Assembly (NCBI GenBank): GCA_029237695.1
Contig: CM055278.1
Span: 78,327,817-78,391,816 of the forward strand
Length of the DNA: 64,000 bases
From: Conchocele bisecta
Taxonomy: Eukaryota > Mollusca > Bivalvia > Lucinida > Thyasiridae
Reading direction: 5' to 3'
The notes below the pieces were generated by a model. It did not search any database. It was given only the letters and a program-made list of their open reading frames with translations, and was not told the origin of the DNA. Position numbers and translations under genes: made by a program. The stretch's first letter is position 1. Every line of letters starts with the position of its first letter. Below, in pieces: positions 45,900 to 56,999 of the stretch.

Positions 45900-46520
45900 T
45901 GATATGGAATCGAATGCAACGAAATCTAATTGAGAAACAAACACGTTTTATTTTTAATTTATTCTGACCACATACCCAGCTTGATGTATTGCACCTGCTA
46001 GACGCCCACCTTGATGTATTTCACCCAGGAACCCACGATGCACACACTTCAATTTTAAGGAAAACACCACCATGCACAAAATTTATTTTTTGGAACACCC
46101 CACCACCCATCCAAATTTAAATAGGAGTTCAGCACATACTTATGTCGTTTTTGCGTAGACACGGAAATTGATTCTTCGCAAAAACGACAGAAGTTTGGGC
46201 CAAAGTACAGAGACCACCAAATGCAGCTTAACAAGACGTGTTTGATGCGCCATATGTCATAAAAATCCGTTACATAATTTAAGGACAAAATAAAAGAATA
46301 CATACTTGGAATCGGAGGGCTTCTGGAAGTTTCAGTACTTGTTGTTGTTGTTGTAACCACGTGATCATATACACATTGATCATATGTATTTGATTCTCCA
46401 CAAACTTCGGTAATCCTTTCACTGTCTGTTCCACGTTTTGCTGCCAACAAACTGTTGGCCATTACACACATTACAGTGGGTGGAAGGTGGGTGCAAGCGA
46501 TGGGTAATTTAACGATCGGG
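45900..46520. repeat. Dispersed repeat fragments, no credible gene
   Basis: A minus-strand frame (46055-46471) begins with AGTTTGTTGGC / CGTGGAACAGACAG-type sequence that also occurs at 47920-47965 and 53690-53730. It is therefore repeat-derived. CACCTTGATGTATT occurs twice near 45975-46020. No domain is recognisable. Confidence 0.45.
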
Positions 46521-46529
46521 GTTCATCCT

Positions 46530-46845
46530 TACCGGAATTCCGACTGGAGACCTGGTTTGGCCTGCTCACATACGTCTTTGGCATTTTGTATGTGGCAGTT
46601 GAATCTGGTTATACCCCTTATGTGAGTATTACGATTATTCGTAATCCTATTTTAGGGGAAGGGACCAAGTGACTTTGGTGTGGTATGGACCTGCCACCAG
46701 GTCAGGTTATTCTAATTTCAGGGCTGAATATATCGTTTCTCGATGTAAATATTCCGTTCTGATTTTGGAATTTTCCCCCCAATGCATTTCCCCGTGCAGG
46801 CACCGGGGCGGGATCAACTGATCCTGAGAATAGTGCTGCAGTAGC
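46530..46845 (+). mobile_element. SINE-like dispersed repeat, copy 1
   Basis: CGGGGTTCATCCTTACCGGA, GTTTGGCC, CATACGTCTTTGGC, GTTGAATCTGG, ACGATTATTCGTAATCC and GGACCTG...CAGGTCAGG occur in the same order at 46880-47130 and 60620-60860. A short fragment is found at 39150-39260. Confidence 0.6.
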
Positions 46846-46849
46846 CATT

Positions 46850-47355
46850 GCTTGTCGTAAAAAGCGACTAAACTGGCTTAACGATTGGGTTCATGCTTTC
46901 CGGAACCCACTATACCGGATTTGGCCCTCATGTACATTTTTGGCTTTCTTGTATGTGAGAGTTGAGTCAGGCTATGCCCCATATATAAAAGTAAGATTAG
47001 CGCTAATCCTATTACTTTTAGGGGATGGGATAAATGATGCTGGAGTGGCGAGGGCCTGGCACCAGATCAGGTTGTTCTAATTTCAGGACTGAATATATAT
47101 TTTGATTGTAAATATTGAGTTCTGAAGTTGGGATTTACCCCCCTCGGACAGGTGGATACGGGACACGACCCCGTTGACCCGTCTGCGTGTAGACTCCCTG
47201 AGGCTTGTACCTCTATGTCAGAAAAGCGGACGTTAAAACCTATTCACTCACTCACTCACTCCCCCCAATGCAGCAGGTTAAAACGGGATCAAACCCGTTT
47301 GCCCGGCCTTACATGACCTTAGCTGTTGATAGGCTGTTAAACACCAATAAACAAA
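46850..47355 (+). mobile_element. SINE-like dispersed repeat, copy 2 with tail
   Basis: It has the same body as copy 1, followed by a GGACAGGTGGATACGGGACA region. The 3' tail GGCCTTACATGACC, TTAGCTGTTGATAGG, CTGTTAAACACCAATAAACA is shared with 60950-61010. The tail with repeated AAACA is characteristic of a retroposed family. Confidence 0.6.
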
Positions 47356-47472
47356 CAAAAATACACACATTACGTCTTAAAAATACACACATTACGTCTT
47401 AAAAATACACACATTACGTCTTAAATATACACACATTACGTCTTAAATATACACACATTACGTCTTAAAAAT
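47356..47472. repeat. 22-bp tandem repeat, five copies
   Basis: AAAATACACACATTACGTCT, ending T, is repeated five times with AAATAT variants, directly after the SINE-like tail. Confidence 0.9.
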
Positions 47473-47479
47473 AGTTACA

Positions 47480-47890
47480 TGTAAGTACTTTTTCATCAAT
47501 AACAAAAAAGTCAGTCACCCCCCCCCCCCCCCCCCCATTTTGTTTTATTTGATGAAATTCCATCAAATATTGATGTTTTGGCGAAAAATCTAATTTCCTA
47601 TGGTAATTTAACATGGGTGGAGAACCTGCAGGTGGAGTCGAAAAAGAAACAAATTGAAATTGACTCTGAAACCTCGCTAGATAGCTTGGAAATGATGTAA
47701 CTAAGAAAACAAAGGTTATATTTTGAACTATAATATAAAAAATTATTTTAAAAAATCAATTTTTAGGCGCCATGTTAAATTCCCATAGGAAAATAGTTTT
47801 TTTCGCAATAAAATCAATATTTGATGAATTTCATCAGATAAAAAAATTGGGGAGGGTGACTTTTTTGTTATTGATGAAACAGTCCTGACA
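47480..47890. mobile_element. MITE family C, palindromic copy
   Basis: The left arm TTTTTCATCAATAACAAAAA-AGTCA ... GATGAAATTCCATCAAATAT ... CTATGGTAATTTAACATGGG is matched by the right arm CCATGTTAAATTCCCATAGG ... ATATTTGATGAATTTCATC ... GTGACTTTTTTGTTATTGAT. The arms are about 130 bp each. A C-run of 18 or more at 47519-47537 breaks the left arm. The centre contains the family's CTGAAACCTCGCTAGATAGC and CTTGGAAATGATGTAAC block. Confidence 0.8.
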
Positions 47891-47999
47891 TTTAAATATT
47901 ATTTAGATGTAATGTGTTTAATAGCCAAAAGTTTGTCAGCAGAAAAACGTGGAACAGACAGTAGTAACTGGAATGGAGACTCCCATGTTATTTTTCATT

Positions 48000-48079
48000 C
48001 CATTCCAATCACCAAGAAAATACATGTGATCTCATTTTGATGGGTTTCTTGGTAACGCATTTAAGATAATAATGCATGT
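48000..48079. mobile_element. Left half of a TA-type MITE split by transposon 3
   Basis: CACCAAGAAAATACATGTGA, TCTCATTTTGATGGGTTTC and TTGGTAACGCATTTAAGAT match the MITE body at 35545-35605. The matching right half resumes at 52524-52590 (CATCACTACAAAAGACACA ... ATGCCTGATTGACAGTG). Confidence 0.65.
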
Positions 48080-48809
48080 TAGTCCGGCCGTCAGAATGAG
48101 ATTTTGGGCTGAACCTTGTTTTGAATAACATATTTTTTTTTATTGGCGATTTTACATATCCAGACCATCCACATTTAGAACCCGTGTGATGCCACACTAG
48201 CATCCTTGAGCAATTTGAGATATTTGCATAATTCCAAGATGGCCACCAAATATCAATAATATTTAATTTATTCGCCACTATATGATACATTTATGTATTT
48301 AAAACTGCTAGTTATGTGTATTTTTACTACATTTATATTGTAAAAAGATAATTTTGTATTTTTAGGAAATCCAAGATGGCCGCTGAATCTCAAAATTTGG
48401 CCACATAATTGTTCTCAGATCGCGAACATACTATATATTGCCTGAGATATTGGTGCGCAAATACATATAAACATGCAGTATTCTGCTTTTGGACTCCGTC
48501 CTTTATACAGCTGGTGTAGATTTTCTGAAATTGGCAACAATCATTAATGCAACGTTACAGTTGCGTATCGACAAAATGTCCTGAGAAAAGAGCATAGCGT
48601 TGTTAGACGAAAACAATAATTCATTGCAGCAATGAGTATGATGATGGTGTTCATGTGGGTCTTCAGCAACTGCTGGTGAATGATGATGCCTGTACAGTAC
48701 AGTGTCACCATAGTTGCGTGTCAACTTTTACGTCATCGCACCACATGAATCGTAAATGGAAAGCCACAATGACAACATCCATTCATCCAAACACAAATAT
48801 CTAAGACGA

Positions 48810-51090
48810 TCAGTGAAACGTCCATTCGTCTTGAAGCAGCATTGTGTGTTCTGTGGCAATAAATGCAATTTAAAAAAAGAAGACCCGAAAATCCATAGCA
48901 ATGGAGACCGGTTTACCTAGTTCGGCAAGTTGAGAAAGGACAAGACCAATCACTTAGAGATGCAATACTAGCTAAATGTGATGAGTGTGGGCCCCCGAGA
49001 TGAATGGGCGTTACAAGTGTGTCTTCGCATGGATGGTGCTATCAGTGACCTTCATGATACTACATGATACTGTAAACTGAATTTCATGTCGAGTGCTGTT
49101 AGGCAAATACAAAAAAGGCCGGTCCAATTGACCCGGCATTTGAATCTCTAGTTGAATTTATCAAGTCTGATTTGAGTCACGTTTGGAACTCAGTAGAGCT
49201 GTTTGAAGCATACACAGACAAAGGTTGCCTTATGCTATCTAAACGCATCTTGTTGTCCCAATTGTCTGCTCATTTCGGTGATGACATATTAACTCTGGCA
49301 TTTCCAGGTGTGGTGAGCATGGTGATGTTCAAAAGTAAGGCTGTTACTCTTCTAACCCTAGTACCCGATGAAGACGATGACATCGATTTGGCGATTTCGA
49401 AAATCAGTAAACGAGTTACCAAGGAAACAAAAGATATATCCTTGGAGAAGAACTACAATGCCCGGATAGACAAACATAAAGTAAGAGTCTGTGAGCAACA
49501 CCCTTCATAACTTGCTCGCAACCATATCTCCAAAGATGTGTACCACTCTGCCTGCATTACTTATTGGTAATATAGTTACCAGTTTGTTGCGTAAGCAGTC
49601 GACTAATTTGCAGACTGCTCTCTGGATTCTGATGAGAGATTCCAAGTCACTTGTGAAACAACTGAATAAGTTCGAAATAACGTATTCTTACGACGTAATA
49701 CAGCGCTTCAAAGGGTCAACTGCAGTAGCGCAAATCAAAAACCACGGACTGGCCGGCATTCATGATGCAAATGAAGGCTTGGTACAGGTGGTAGTTGACA
49801 ACTTCGATGTTGATATTGCCTCTCAAAATGGCAAACTGTCTACCCATTCACTTGCTCTTCTAGTAACACAACCGGCGACCGTGCATGAAGATAGGGAAGC
49901 ATCAAATGGAAACTTTCCTCGCATATCCTAGTCTAAAATGGCAGATGAAATAGCTCACAATGTCAACATTGAACGATATATAGGCGAAAAGAAACCAGAA
50001 ATGCCAGAAGCAGTCGCAAAGAAGACAGATCTACCACTGAAAGTGCTTGCACAAGCTGCTGTATCGTGAAAGAGGGCAAATGAGTTGGACCTCACGTTTT
50101 TTAAAGACGTACATTCCGAGGATAAATGAGTTCAATGGCGACAACACTCGGGTATCATGGGAACAAGATCACACTGAAACCAGCGACGAAAGCGGCTTAC
50201 CAGCCACTCATAGATATGTCACCTGCGGATCTCGACACCATGATGACAGCCTTGGTAGAGGCACAGAGGATGATAGCACAAACAGGACAGACGTTCACAG
50301 TCTTCACAGGAAGCCGACACCATTGTTGTTCAGCAATCGATTATGGCTGCCAATGATAACACTGGCATATCTGTCTTATGTGATGACACAGACGTGTTTG
50401 TGTTACTATTGTACCACTACTCCGAGCAGAAACTGACATCTCCGTTCCTGGTGAAACCTCCAGTGCATGACAGAGCTGTTGTAGACATTCGGGCAACCGT
50501 AGCTAAGCATAAAGCCACATTGCCAGGACGTATAGCTGCTCACGCACTATCGGGATTGTTTTGGTATCTGCAAAGGCAAGGTATTGAAGACACTACGGGC
50601 TGGATACTCACTCTCCATGTTGGGTGACATAGATGTCGGAATGCCACATGTCATCGAACAAGCAATTGCAGCATGCTATGGACAACCGAACTGTGTCACA
50701 ATGTCTGAAGCACGTCAAAAGTTAGGCTCTAAGAATTGGGACTGGAACAGCATCCACTCCGAAACTGAGTTCTCTCCCTCCACCCACTGAAGCGTTATGG
50801 AAAGAGGCATTGGTATTACAGCCTGTCCAGCTTGATCCAGTTCAGTATGGTCGGATGAAAGATGATCAAGCCAAATCCCTTTCACCTACTGTTGTACCCA
50901 GCAATGTAGATGTTGCGTCTACAGATATTTTGCGCTCATCAAGTGCTCGTGACACCCCGTGCAACACTATGAAATGTCGGTGTAGCAAATTGAAGCTTGC
51001 ATGCACTATATTTTGGGCATGTCATGCAACCAACTGCTGTAATGTTCTCACTAGTTCGGTGGAGTCGGCTGTCGACATGGAAGTTGAATG
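48810..51090 (+). pseudogene. Academ-like transposon protein, second family member, broken
   Basis: It can be read across several frames. An N-terminal Cys finger ('HCVFCGNKCNLKKED') lies near 48840, and 'MDGAISDLHDTT' plus 'NFMSSAVRQIQK' near 49030-49110. A long middle region (49172-49510 and 49491-49931) includes 'PKMCTTLPALLIGNIVTSLL' and 'DNFDVDIASQNGK'. 'GISVLCDDTDVFVLLLYHY' near 50362 is a PIN/XPG-type acidic strand. 'AHALSG' near 50540 marks the helix-hairpin-helix equivalent of 'SGCD' in the copy at 42387. 'DTPCNTMKCRCSKLKLACT' and 'CHATNCC' near 50950-51040 form the Cys-rich CXC tail. Stops and frameshifts are frequent. Same domain order as 40600-42935 but diverged, so it represents another lineage. 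Function in transposition is inferred. Confidence 0.7.
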
Positions 51091-51496
51091 AAGGAGACAC
51101 AATACGGTCGTTCACATTGAACAAACTATTGCCCGTGTAATTAAGGTTGAAATGCTCTTTGAACATCACTCAACTAATATACGACTATATGTAGCCCTGT
51201 AAGGTCCTCGTGAAGACATTCTGAACTACAATTGCAATATATAGAAATAAGGCCCCACAGAATGGAACTGTTACAAAACTAAGATACAAGATGATACACC
51301 ACCAGCATATCAATGAGGGATTGCAATACCCATCTGGTAGGCATCGCCCTGTCCCTGGATTATAAACATTCAGCTGTGGTCATGGTGGTGGTCTGATGTA
51401 GTTCTTGTATATTTCATAGAAATCGTGTTGATATTATTTTTTGTGTTCTGTGGAGCTTCCGTTGTTTTCTTTTATGCCTGCTGTTGTTCCTTTAAT

Positions 51497-51985
51497 AATA
51501 ATAATAATGACTTTATTTAATGAGGGTAAAACATCAGTTGGTAAATCCAATCTTCCCTGAGGCCCTCTCTAACTACACAATATACATACTATACAAACAT
51601 ACATACATACTATGTACATTATAAACATGCATAAAAGACTTGTGATTTACAATTTGGTCAAGATTAGACACTGGTGTTTAATAGACAAGCAGAAAGTTTA
51701 GAAGTGATGTTGCTGTGCATGGTACCATTGCAAATACAGGTTTTTGAATGATACCAGACTTTGTGCTTGCCTTACCATATCTGTGAGATTGTTCCAGATT
51801 CGAGATCCAGAGTAGGCTAGGGATTTTCGGAATATTTCTCTATGTGGCTTTGGTACATAAAGTAAGCTATTCACAGAAGAACGCAGATTTAGGTTATGAA
51901 TTTCATGTGTATAAGTGGATTTATTTTGGAGATATGTTGGAGAAATTTTATTTAGAGATTTATACATTAAAATAGCCTTTTTATA
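51497..51985 (-). pseudogene. 5'-truncated LINE, ORF2 C-terminus only
   Basis: On the minus strand, 'MYKSLNKISPTYLQNK', 'NLRSSVNSLLYVPKPHRE', 'RKSLAYSGSRIWNNLTDM' and 'SLVSFKNLY' are the usual C-terminal segments of CR1/Jockey-type reverse transcriptase proteins. The frame (51698-51967) is followed by a 3' UTR ending in an ATT simple tail (51497-51512 as written on +). Only the last 90 residues or so are present, as expected of a severely 5'-truncated insertion into transposon 3. Confidence 0.8.
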
Positions 51986-52827
51986 ATCACTTTAAGTTCT
52001 TTAAGTCTTACTATCATTTGGGGATCTGATAGCTATGGTTGTGTTGGACATATCGACGCACATGCCTTGATGAATACGTCACCGTATTAAGTTTTCTTAT
52101 ATACATGTATATATATATATACATATATTGCGAAATAAATATATTTGGCGGCCATCTTGGATTCATGCAAATGGGTCCATCTGTCACTTACATCATAAAA
52201 GTACCCAAACGATTGGCCCTCTTGGAGTTATGCAAATGAGTCAATATGTCATTTACATCATGAAAATACCAAAATAAATAGTTGTGCCCAATAACTGCTT
52301 TACAAAGTTAGAACATTCGTAAATATGCCATGTAAGTGCAAATATATGGGATAATATTGATATTTGACGGCCGTCTTGGATTTATGCAAATATCTCGAAT
52401 TGCTCAAGGATGCCAGCGTGGCATCACACGGATTCTAAATGGGGATGGCCTAGACATATAAAATCACTAATAAAAAAAACTTATGTTATTCAAAACAAGT
52501 TGAAGTCCCTGACGGCCGGACTATGTTCATCACTACAAAAGACACAAGTATGTCCCAGAATGGTCATATGCCTGATTGACAGTGGACCCTAACTGTATCA
52601 GAAAAGTGGTATTGTTTTTTCGAAGTAAGAAAATACCCGCAAATGGTGCAGATCCTGATGAGACGGCTCGTTACGAGTCGGCTCATCATGATCTACACTG
52701 TTTGCAAATATTAGGAAAGAGGTCTAATATTGAAAGGGTTACCTGTTGTTGTATACATAGATTATTGTAATATATTTACATTTCCAATCCACTTTAGACT
52801 TATGTTTTGTTTTCACTTCCATGATCA

Positions 52828-53134
52828 GTAGCCTATTTCATCAACATTGCAAAGTATACTTTAGTAGCAAAGTATACTTTGAGGGAGAAATTTTCAATTT
52901 TATGATAAATTTATTAATTTTTATTATACTGAATTTATTATCACAGCCAATTTGAATTTGGCTGTGATAATGTAATAAATTCAGTATAATAATTCTGCAT
53001 ACTTGTAATCATGAAATATATGCATTTGTTAGTTCTATATGAAATAATGCATTTCAGGAAAAATAAATGATTACTCCCTCAAAGTATACTTTGCTAGTAA
53101 AGTATACTTTGCAATGTTGATGAAATAGGCTACA
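52828..53134. mobile_element. Palindromic MITE with nested second hairpin
   Basis: The ends GTAGCCTATTTCATCAACAT... and the complement ...ATGTTGATGAAATAGGCTAC match over about 60 bp almost perfectly. They include a doubled AAAGTATACTTT motif. Inside lies an independent hairpin (about 52922-52992) with arms ATTATACTGAATTTATTA and TATCACAGCCAA. Confidence 0.88.
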
Positions 53135-53204
53135 GGAGTGACGGATCAGTGACCTACTGTATGTTCCATGTTTATTGAACACATTAAATCTAAAAAGTAT
53201 TAAA

Positions 53205-53655
53205 ATGTAAGTACTTTTTTCATCAATAACAAAAACGTCAGCCTTCTCAAAAAAATTATTTGATAACTTGTATTTTGATGATTATTGCGAAAAAACGATT
53301 TGTCTATGGGAATTTAACATGGGAGCTAATAATAGAATTTTTTTAAATAATTTTTGAATTTGTGTACCCGTTTTCAAAATCTAACTTTTGTTTTCTTAGT
53401 TACATTTCCAAGCTATCTAGCCAGGTTTCTGGGCCATTTTCCTTTCTTTTTTTTCAACCCTTCTTCCCACTCTTTGTCTCCTTTTTACCCCATGGAAAAT
53501 CAACATTTGATGGAATTTATCCCATAGGAAAATCAACATTTGATGGAATTTATCCCATAGGAAAATCAACATTTGATGGAATTTCATAAAATATTTTTTC
53601 TTGGGGATGGTGACTTTTTTGTTAATATTGATGAAAAAGTACTTGCATTTCAATA
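53205..53655. mobile_element. MITE family C copy with internal triplication
   Basis: The outer arms TTTTTTCATCAATAACAAAA and GTGACTTTTTTGTTAATATT, plus CTATGGGAATTTAACATGGG, identify family C. On the right arm the 34-bp segment CCCATAGGAAAATCAACATT-TGATGGAATTTAT is present three times in tandem (about 53488-53585), expanding an end-proximal motif. Confidence 0.75.
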
Positions 53656-53659
53656 TTAT

Positions 53660-53900
53660 TTAGATTTTATGTGTTTAACATGTTTAATAGCCAAAAGTTT
53701 GTCGGCAGCGAAACGTGGAACAGACTGTAGGGCTCGGACAATGGCTGTTCAAAATGCTGCCCTCCCCATGGCATGCACTCACTTCTATGGAGATATATAC
53801 CTGTGGAAATTGGTGGGTGGGGTAACTTTTGGAGATTTACCACTTTCAGGGACTTTGAATGGAGTCTTCCACCTGTGGTAAAAACAGGCTCATAATTGTA
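53660..53900. repeat. Dispersed repeat fragment
   Basis: TTTAATAGCCAAAAGTTTGT and CGTGGAACAGAC are shared with 47915-47965 and, inverted, 46400-46460. The associated frames are repeat translations. Confidence 0.5.
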
Positions 53901-54399
53901 TGACCTGTATGTCATCAATTTGTGGCCAGTCTAGCTCCTGATATGTAATAGTAGTCCGGGGGGGGGGGGGCAATGTACATATATGTATAAGAATCCGGCA
54001 CCTCATGTTAATTTTTGGCACCCGATGTTTTTATGAACTTGAATGTATAAGGGTTCCAAAAAATCCGGGTGCCATTTTTTCAAATCATGTTCAATGTCAT
54101 TTCAAGGTCATTGAACTGCATGCATGTTTGGTGTCCAAAAAGTGATATGTATAGGATAATATGAAGTTCCTATTGACCCGGTAACAGGCCCGTAGCAGTG
54201 TGTAAAATAATGCCACGGCAGCCTTTTTAGCGGGAAATATTCCACTTAGACCCTCGAAATCGCATTTCCTACATTCCAAAGTCACCGTCGGAGCATGGAT
54301 TATGCTTACATTTAAATACATTATTGCGTTGTTATTGGATGTTCAACGCATGAAGCGGACGGCCCTGGGTAATGGTATAAATTGCTCAGAAGATCAAAC

Positions 54400-56600
54400 T
54401 AATAGCTATTATACATGCTGCTAGTAGAAAAATATTAGTTTTGTCCACGCATGGCAGTCATATTTTCAAGATGGTCACCAGAAAGATACGTTTCCAAATA
54501 GGCTAGTCTATTTGACACGTAGAATCGTAAATTTATGTATATATGCTTATCATTTCAACTCGTGATATCTATTAAGAAGTACAGTGATACCGTTTCGCAT
54601 ACACTATCATCTTTACATTTCTAAATGGCCACCAAACTCTCTTTTCATAAAAACAAAAGTATGTTAAGAACTTAGTTTTGATGCACACTTTCATTATTTT
54701 ACTTAAGAGCACCAAAGAATCCAACATTTTCAGCTATTATTAATATTGCCTTATATAAAACAAAGATTCCAGTGATGTTACAGTCAATCTATTCCACTGA
54801 ACATATTTACGCCAAGCTATTCAAGTGTGATTTAACGTATCTAGGTTACATTATTGACATAGCCACAATGTGACAGGTCAACTAATTTAAAGCACTAACT
54901 AGAATGTATGTTCATTATCCCTTCCATATCGGTGTCATGGTTGCCGTCAATACACGGATTGTATTGTGTGTAACCATTGGCATTATACAATGTCATATAT
55001 TCCTCATACATCTCGTCATTATTGGCATTCAAGTGTGCTTGTGTTTTATGAAACTTTCATTTAATTCACATTATAGTTTCTTCTTTTCTTGAAAATCAGA
55101 CACCGTTAGTTGTGATACCGTTTTACGTTGAACTTATCTTATTTGCTTTTCATTTGAAACGTGTGTTTCGATTTTATACATATGCTTAGGTTATCATTTT
55201 AAATATTCATAGTTTAAAATTAGGAATTAAGTCGGCACTTTGGTGTGCACAGTCATAATGTTTAGGTTTTCGACGATATTGACCAGACTGAGATCTTATC
55301 AACAATAGAAAATAACAGACATTGACGAGACCGATGAACCCATGTAAACATAACTCTAAAGCCATACACAATAGCAATAGTATGCCATAGTTGAATACTG
55401 TCATAGTTGAACATCGTAATGTATTACAATTGGCTCTTTCGGTATTCCAGATATGTTATTTGTCGTTTTATTTTGCGTTAGATAAATAAAATACTGCATT
55501 ATTCTTAATTGCCAATGTCTTTGAGCTGGCATTCAACTTGACAAATATAAAAATAAATACAAATACATTTGATAACTGCACTTGTGAAGATATTTTGTCA
55601 TAGAAATACGTGCGGAATTATGACAAAATTTCGAAATGTATGCATTGTTAATGGTTGAGTCAACATTCTCGACCTTTCTGTGACCTTGAAATGTGGCGAC
55701 TGATGTTCTATTCCATAAACAAATTTAATAATATCAATTTATCCAATAATAATGAATACTATTGTCAATTGTATGAATTAATATGTTTTAAAGAACATTG
55801 TGTATATATATCTTATATATATATTGCACCTTGAAATGACATTGAACGTATTTGGAAACAATGACACCCACATATTTCTGAAAGCTGAACATTTATAAAA
55901 CAACCACGAACACACAAATACATGTACCATGAAGCGCTGGTTTCTGATTGCATCGGAATTTTAACAAAACGTTAGATTTACACCGGGGTGTACTTGTGTA
56001 CTCGCCCATCATGACATACACTAATCAAAGGACTGAAAGTCCTGAAATCCTTCGCAGTACGTGCTTGTGGAGGACACATATCCTACGAATTCATTTGTTG
56101 GAAAGTACATCATGTACATTGTAGTCTTAAGAATTGGCACCAGGAGGGATGCGGAACATCTATACGGAATAGATGTATTGCGGTTTGTCAGTAGTTGAGA
56201 CAGCAACTATTCAAATGGTCAGCTACATACAAGTTTCACTTGCTCAATAATTTTCCGACTATATATACTCACAGGATACATTGCTTTGTCATATGTTATT
56301 ATACACCAGTTCTGAAATATATATGCATTACCATAGTAACCATGGTAACCAATATTGGAAAACACAAAAATAGTATTTGTTGAAAAGGTGTTTACTTTTT
56401 GAAAATCAATGCAATACACCCGAGTACTGTTACCATCTTGCAATACACTTAACATGTGAATGTTTAATAATATTGGTTGTCATGGCAACCATTTTAATAT
56501 TTCACACAAAAAATCATATATACTCCATTTAAAATCAATATATTCGTCGAATCCGTATACATTATCAATGCTGCAAAAACAATATTTATCTTGACAAATA
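54400..56600. other. No gene recognised
   Basis: AT-rich, with no convincing exon, domain or array. A repeated CCATAGTAACCATGGTAACC / GGTTGTCATGGCAACC motif near 56330-56490 resembles X-box-like palindromes but has no gene context. Confidence 0.4.
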
Positions 56601-56610
56601 TGATTGTTCA

Positions 56611-56990
56611 AAGTAATTTCACCTTGACCTTGGACAAGGCCACATGGGTGTGGTACATGTATGGAATGAAACTATGGTTGATGATAAGGAAGTATATGAA
56701 GTTTGAAGTCAATCTGACTTACGGTTGCAGAAAACTTTAAGGCAAATAGTACGGATGCAAATGTCTAAGTAATTTGACCTTGACCTTGGAAATGAAGGCT
56801 GTATGAGTGTGGTATGGAATGAAAATATGGTTGATGATAAGGAAGTATATGAAGTTTGAGGTCCATCCGACTTTCCGTCACAGAGATAATGGGTACCCAA
56901 ACTTTAACGTGGACAGACGGAATTACGAAAACTATATACCCCTCGACATACGTACTTTGTATGCCGGGGGGGGGGGGGGCTATATCTATA
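56611..56990. mobile_element. Small tandem-array element relative (two 156-bp units)
   Basis: AAGTAATTTCACCTTGACCT-TGGA at 56611 recurs at 56767. Each copy is followed by GTGTGGTA...ATGGAATGAAA, TATGGTTGATGATAAGGAAG and TATATGAAGTTTGA. The 3' side has CCGTCACAGAGATAATGGG, GTGGACAGACGGAATTACG and a G-run. The CCTTGACCTTGG core links it to the other tandem-array elements in this window. Confidence 0.6.
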
Positions 56991-56999
56991 GTTTTGTAT

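Larger units (their letters stand above)
48080..52523. mobile_element. DNA transposon 3, Academ-like, TGT target duplication
   Basis: The left end TAGTCCGGCCGTCAG at 48080 and right end CTGACGGCCGGACTA ending at 52523 are inverted. Similarity extends about 200 bp inward (TTGTTTTGAATAACATA, GATTTTACATAT, CGTGTGATGCCACACTAG, CATCCTTGAGCAATTTGAGA, CCAAGATGGCC). TGT flanks each end (48077-48079 and 52524-52526). The empty site is visible in the MITE copy at 35519-35713, where GATAATGTGTGTTCGTGATC is continuous. Inside are a broken + strand gene (48810-51090) and a minus-strand LINE fragment (51497-51985). Confidence 0.8.

Noticed and set aside
46055..46471. 138-codon minus-strand frame as a host gene
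   Set aside because: Its start is shared with dispersed repeats at 47920 and 53690, and no domain or splice evidence supports it.
56330..56490. Regulatory X-box-like CCATAGTAACCATGG motifs as a promoter
   Set aside because: No exon or CpG-rich context lies nearby, and the motif is a short palindrome likely to be part of a repeat.
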